Shown here piece by piece: positions 15,082-17,730 of a stretch of 17,730 nt of DNA. Source of the stretch: an uncultured Oscillibacter sp. (GTDB lineage Bacteria > Bacillota > Clostridia > Oscillospirales > Oscillospiraceae); assembly GCA_946494635.1 (NCBI GenBank), contig CAMMCS010000019.1:1-17730 (forward strand). The letters run 5' to 3'. The position numbers and the translations under genes are program-made. The notes under the pieces were generated by a model. That model searched no databases, was not told where the DNA came from, and was given only the letters and a program-made list of their open reading frames with translations. Every line of letters starts with the position of its first letter. The first letter of the stretch is position 1.

Positions 15082-16467
15082 GTGCATGCAAAATCCGTGG
15101 ATTTGGGACGTGACCCAGTAAAAACCCTGCTGCTCAGGCTGTCAATTCCTTCCATCGCCTCCAACGTTGTCAACATGCTCTACAATCTGGTAGACCGCAT
15201 GTATATTGGCCATATGCAGCCGGTGGAAACGGTTGGAAAGCTGTCCTTGACGGCCCTGGGCGTCTGCGCCCCGATTATTCTGATCATCTCTGCCTTTTCG
15301 GCTCTTTTTGCCGAAGGCGGGGCACCTAAGGCCGCCATCATGGAGGGCCGTGGTGACAGAGAGGGCGCTGAGCGCATCATGGGCAACAGCTTTGTACTGC
15401 TGCTTCTCATATCGTTCATTTTGACAACCGGCTTCCTTCTTTTCTCCCGGCCGCTGCTGATGGCGTTCGGCGCCAGCGAAAACACGATTGGGTATGCATT
15501 GGATTATATCCGCATATATCTGATCGGCACTGTTTTTGTTCAGATCACCGCAGGCATGACCGCCTATATCACCTCCCAGGGATATACTGCCGTCAGTCTC
15601 CGGGTCAACCTGGTGGGCACGGTTCTGAATGTCATTTCGGACCCCATTCTGATCTATCTGCTGGATATGGGGGTTCGGGGCGCTGCCATTGCAACCGTGC
15701 TCTCTCAGGCAGTCGCCTGCGGGCTCGTTCTGAAGTTCCTGACCGGGAGCGCCACCAAATGGCGGCTGCGCCGGGCCTGCTTCTCCCTCAGCCCCTCCGT
15801 CTTCATGCCCACCATTGCTTTGGGGCTGTCCCCGTTCACCATGCGCTCCACAGAGAGTCTGCTGTCCCTCTGCTTCAACTCCTCGCTGCTGAAATACGGC
15901 GGCGACCTTGCCGTCGGCACACTGTCCATTATGAGCAGCATCGTGCAGTTCTCCCTTATGCCGCTGCACGGATTCACACAAGGCGGCCAGCCCATCATCA
16001 GCTATAACTTCGGGGCCGGGAAGATCCACCGGGTACAGGAGGCCTTTTCCACCCTTCTCAAAATCTGCATCCTCTATCCAACGCTTCTGTGGATCCTTGT
16101 GCAGCTCTGTCCCAGTGCGTTTATCCGCATCTTCAGCAGTGATCCGAGCCTGGTGGAGTTTGCCTCCGGCGCGCTGCGGGTCTTCATGGCCAGCGCATTT
16201 ATCTATGGTGTCCAGTCCTGCTGCCAAAGCACCTTTGTGGCGCTGGGGAACGCCCCTGCCTCCCTGTTTCTGGCCATTTACCGGAAATTCATCCTTTTGA
16301 TTCCACTGATTTTCATTCTGCCGCACTTCTTCGCAGACAAAACCTTTGCCGTCTATCTGGCACAGCCGATTTCGGATTTCATTGCCGCGTTTACCACCGC
16401 CGCTGTATTCTTCTATCAATTCCGCAAATTGTCCGCCAAATTTCAAGAGCCCTCGACCAGGGCGTGA
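15082..16467 (+). CDS. MATE-family multidrug/metabolite exporter
   Basis: A 461-aa polytopic membrane protein with about 12 helices in two homologous halves. The opening LSIPSIASNVVNMLYNLVDRMYIG is split-family typical (LxxPxxxxxxxxxxYxxVDxxxIG); GQPIISYNFGAGK-like text (GGQPIISYNFGAGK) marks the second half. MATE proteins export cationic or aromatic compounds, driven by Na+ or H+. Start: GTG 15082 with GAGGTGA eight nt upstream; 64 nt after the glycosidase. It is the last gene of the operon and the only transporter in the window. A role in exporting an unused aglycone or by-product released by the upstream enzymes is a reasonable but unproven guess. Confidence 0.92.
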   Translation: MHAKSVDLGRDPVKTLLLRLSIPSIASNVVNMLYNLVDRMYIGHMQPVETVGKLSLTALGVCAPIILIISAFSALFAEGGAPKAAIMEGRGDREGAERIMGNSFVLLLLISFILTTGFLLFSRPLLMAFGASENTIGYALDYIRIYLIGTVFVQITAGMTAYITSQGYTAVSLRVNLVGTVLNVISDPILIYLLDMGVRGAAIATVLSQAVACGLVLKFLTGSATKWRLRRACFSLSPSVFMPTIALGLSPFTMRSTESLLSLCFNSSLLKYGGDLAVGTLSIMSSIVQFSLMPLHGFTQGGQPIISYNFGAGKIHRVQEAFSTLLKICILYPTLLWILVQLCPSAFIRIFSSDPSLVEFASGALRVFMASAFIYGVQSCCQSTFVALGNAPASLFLAIYRKFILLIPLIFILPHFFADKTFAVYLAQPISDFIAAFTTAAVFFYQFRKLSAKFQEPSTRA

Positions 16468-16498
16468 AAAAACTGCCAGCAGCTGCTGGCAGTTTTTT
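16467..16498. terminator. Bidirectional intrinsic terminator between MATE gene and GDPD-like gene
   Basis: A near-perfect palindrome (AAAAACTGCCAGC ... GCTGGCAGTTTTTTT, positions 16467-16498) starts at the stop codon of the MATE gene. It has T runs on both strands, so it can end both the plus-strand operon and the convergent minus-strand gene, whose stop is about 10 nt away. Confidence 0.92.
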
Positions 16499-16507
16499 TG
16501 TATTTCC

Positions 16508-17281
16508 CTATTGCTCTGTCTGCGCGGAGGCCTGCTCCCCCCTAATCCGGATCGCCGCGGCGACATTTCTGGTGGTGAGATTTTCCAGGCAGGGAGGCGG
16601 CGCCTGGAGAAAGCGTTTCTGCTCCGCAATATCATCCACCGTCCAGACTGACAGGGGAATCCTCTCCCGCTCCATGGCCGCCAGCACCCCGTCGCTCAAA
16701 ATCCACTGCGGGGCGTTCAGGCCCGCCACCGGCAGGGCCCGGCAGATATACACAATCCACGGCACATACTCCGCGGGGTCCGTCACATGGGCTTTGATAA
16801 ACTTCCAGGGCCGCTCCACCAAAAGGCAGAAGTCCTCAGGGGAGGAAATTTCCCGGAAGAGGACATATTTCAAAATCTCTTCCAGGTTTAAATAGATTCT
16901 GGCCTGTGCGCCCCAGTCCGGATTCCGCAGCAGCTGTTCAATCCCCACGGCGCCCGAGAGAATCAGCCGTTCCTTTGAAAGCCCATTCCGTTCCGCCAGT
17001 TCCAGGATCAGGGGGATGCATACGCCCTCCTTCACGTCCAGGTTGATCTTGACGCCTGCCGGTTTGATCAAATCGAATACCTGCTGCAGGGTTGCGCGTC
17101 CATTGTAGCCCTCCTGGGAGGCCTCCTGATTATGGGAAATCCGAAGGGTCCCCTGGCTGTCCAGGCGGACGTCCATCTCTACCGCATCCGCCCGCAGCTC
17201 AATTCCGCGGCGGACCGATTCCAGAGAATCCTGCTCTGTTCCCTCGCAGCCAGAATGTGCGGTAATCATCGTCTTTTTCAT
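16508..17281 (-). CDS. Glycerophosphodiester phosphodiesterase-like protein with altered catalytic motifs
   Basis: A 257-aa TIM-barrel protein of the GDPD family, which hydrolyses glycerophosphodiesters to glycerol-3-phosphate and an alcohol. Landmarks: AHSGCEGTEQDS (residues 8-19) in place of the usual HRG...PENT, so H9 is kept but the Arg is Ser; E35 and D37 in VEMDVRLD; ISHNQE with H50 but Asn for the usual Asp of the HD pair; INLDVKEG (D82) in place of the usual L-E-x-K; and VWTVDD near the C-terminus. There is no signal peptide. ATG 17281 has GGAGG eight nt upstream. It is convergent with the sulfatase operon and transcribed from its own promoter, so a shared function is not implied. The substitutions may mean changed specificity or reduced activity. 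Confidence 0.85.
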   Translation of the reverse strand: MKKTMITAHSGCEGTEQDSLESVRRGIELRADAVEMDVRLDSQGTLRISHNQEASQEGYNGRATLQQVFDLIKPAGVKINLDVKEGVCIPLILELAERNGLSKERLILSGAVGIEQLLRNPDWGAQARIYLNLEEILKYVLFREISSPEDFCLLVERPWKFIKAHVTDPAEYVPWIVYICRALPVAGLNAPQWILSDGVLAAMERERIPLSVWTVDDIAEQKRFLQAPPPCLENLTTRNVAAAIRIRGEQASAQTEQ

Positions 17282-17495
17282 CGTTGCATCCTCCCGTTGC
17301 TCCGCATGGCCGCCCGCCGTCCATGTCCGCAGACTTCTGCGGTGCCATCTCCCGATCCTTCCCTGAGGGATTCCCCTCCAGGGGCTTCTCCCCCTCAGAA
17401 GACGGACATTCCGGCTTGTTCCGGCAGCTGCACCTCGGGGCGTCGGCCCCGATATCCTTCAGCGCGCGTCCGCAGCAGCCTGGCAGATCTTTCAG
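17282..17495 (-). other. Leader of the GDPD-like gene, about 215 nt
   Basis: Lies between the predicted transcription start and the GDPD-like ATG. It holds the ribosome site of that gene. One reading frame is open through it and is rich in Cys, but it begins upstream of the promoter's -35 box without a ribosome site and overlaps the GDPD-like gene in another frame, so I do not call a gene. No strong terminator or known riboswitch shape was recognised. Confidence 0.4.
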
Positions 17496-17502
17496 GCTTT
17501 TT

Positions 17503-17531
17503 ATTATACAAAATCCACGCTGAAAAAGCAA
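17503..17531 (-). promoter_or_regulatory. Promoter for the GDPD-like gene
   Basis: A perfect TATAAT (17508-17503, minus strand) within an AT-rich island, with TTGCTT (17531-17526) as a weak -35 box at 17-nt spacing. Predicted start near 17496. Confidence 0.6.
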
Positions 17532-17556
17532 GAAATCGGTTCACTCATCTCCAAAA

Positions 17557-17730
17557 ATGCAGATAAGCCGAAAATCCGCGGTGTCCGGCAGCAGAGCCAA
17601 GCGGGAGATGGCGGCCGAGCGCCGCGTTGCAGCGGAAAGCGCGGCGGCTGCGCGTCAGATTGCAGAAAGCCGCCGGCAGGGCGGCCTACCAACTGCGAGC
17701 CCAGCGCAGCGGGTCGCAGTTGGAAAGGAG
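17557..17730 (+). other. Structured right-edge region, possible leader of a gene beyond the window
   Basis: Several inverted repeats follow one another: GCCGCG/CGCGGC around 17616-17645, GGCGGCT/AGCCGCC (17643-17649 with 17668-17674), and CCAACTGCGA/TCGCAGTTGG (17689-17698 with 17714-17723, 15-nt loop). The window then ends in GAAAGGAG, which looks like a ribosome binding site. A frame is open from ATG 17557 to the edge (at least 58 codons, basic and Ala-rich), but it lacks a ribosome site and resembles no family I know. Either a structured leader, a dispersed intergenic repeat, or a small partial gene. Confidence 0.35.

Noticed and set aside
11418..15176. A very long open frame on the minus strand, antisense to the ROK kinase and the GH38-like gene
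   Set aside because: The plus strand carries clear family motifs over the same interval; the antisense frame has no recognisable motif and is an effect of high GC codon use.
17199..17531. Cys-rich open frame upstream of and overlapping the GDPD-like gene
   Set aside because: It starts with TTG within the -35 box, without a ribosome site, and overlaps the GDPD-like start in another frame.

Overview
The window is GC-rich DNA from what looks like an anaerobic, low-oxygen-lifestyle Firmicute, most likely an Oscillospiraceae-type gut clostridium (Flavonifractor/Lawsonibacter/Dysosmobacter-like). This is inferred from strong AGGAGG ribosome binding sites, Cys-type sulfatases that need anaerobic maturation, a short Firmicute-type mannose-6-phosphate isomerase, a bis-MGD molybdoenzyme and the overall gene style. 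No rRNA, tRNA, CRISPR array or transposase was found.

Left part (1-4286, all minus strand): two molybdenum-related units. The unit nearest the left edge is mobB-moeA (moeA cut by the window edge), with a good sigma-A-type promoter at 1279-1250 and a roughly 230-nt, highly structured leader that is a candidate molybdenum-cofactor riboswitch. Upstream of it is a tightly coupled pair: a 717-aa molybdopterin oxidoreductase followed by a four-cluster [4Fe-4S] electron-transfer subunit, ending in a terminator and next to a 23-bp perfect inverted repeat. The molybdoenzyme gene has AT-rich patches inside an otherwise GC-rich frame, which suggests mosaic recombination.

Junction (about 4275-4290): the 3' stub of an unrecognised minus-strand gene meets, head to head, the 3' stub of a LacI/periplasmic-binding-type regulator on the plus strand. 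Both have lost their 5' ends, so this is a deletion, rearrangement or integration scar, or an assembly join.

Right part (4805-16467, all plus strand): one apparent eight-gene operon: PHP-domain metallohydrolase (CehA/McbA type), three divergent sulfatases, ManA, a ROK sugar kinase, a GH38-like/DUF5054-type glycosidase and a MATE exporter, closed by a clear terminator. None of the enzymes has a signal peptide, so they should act in the cytoplasm on an imported substrate. The best reading is desulfation and cleavage of a small sulfated, probably mannose-containing, glycoside or glycan: glycosidase releases hexose, ROK kinase phosphorylates it, ManA makes fructose-6-phosphate. The substrate and the role of the PHP hydrolase are unknown. 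No uptake transporter and no sulfatase-maturating enzyme lie in the window.

Right edge: a convergent gene for a glycerophosphodiester-phosphodiesterase-like protein with altered catalytic motifs shares the terminator. Its promoter is visible at 17531-17503, and beyond it lies a structured region ending in a ribosome-binding-site-like sequence at the window edge.
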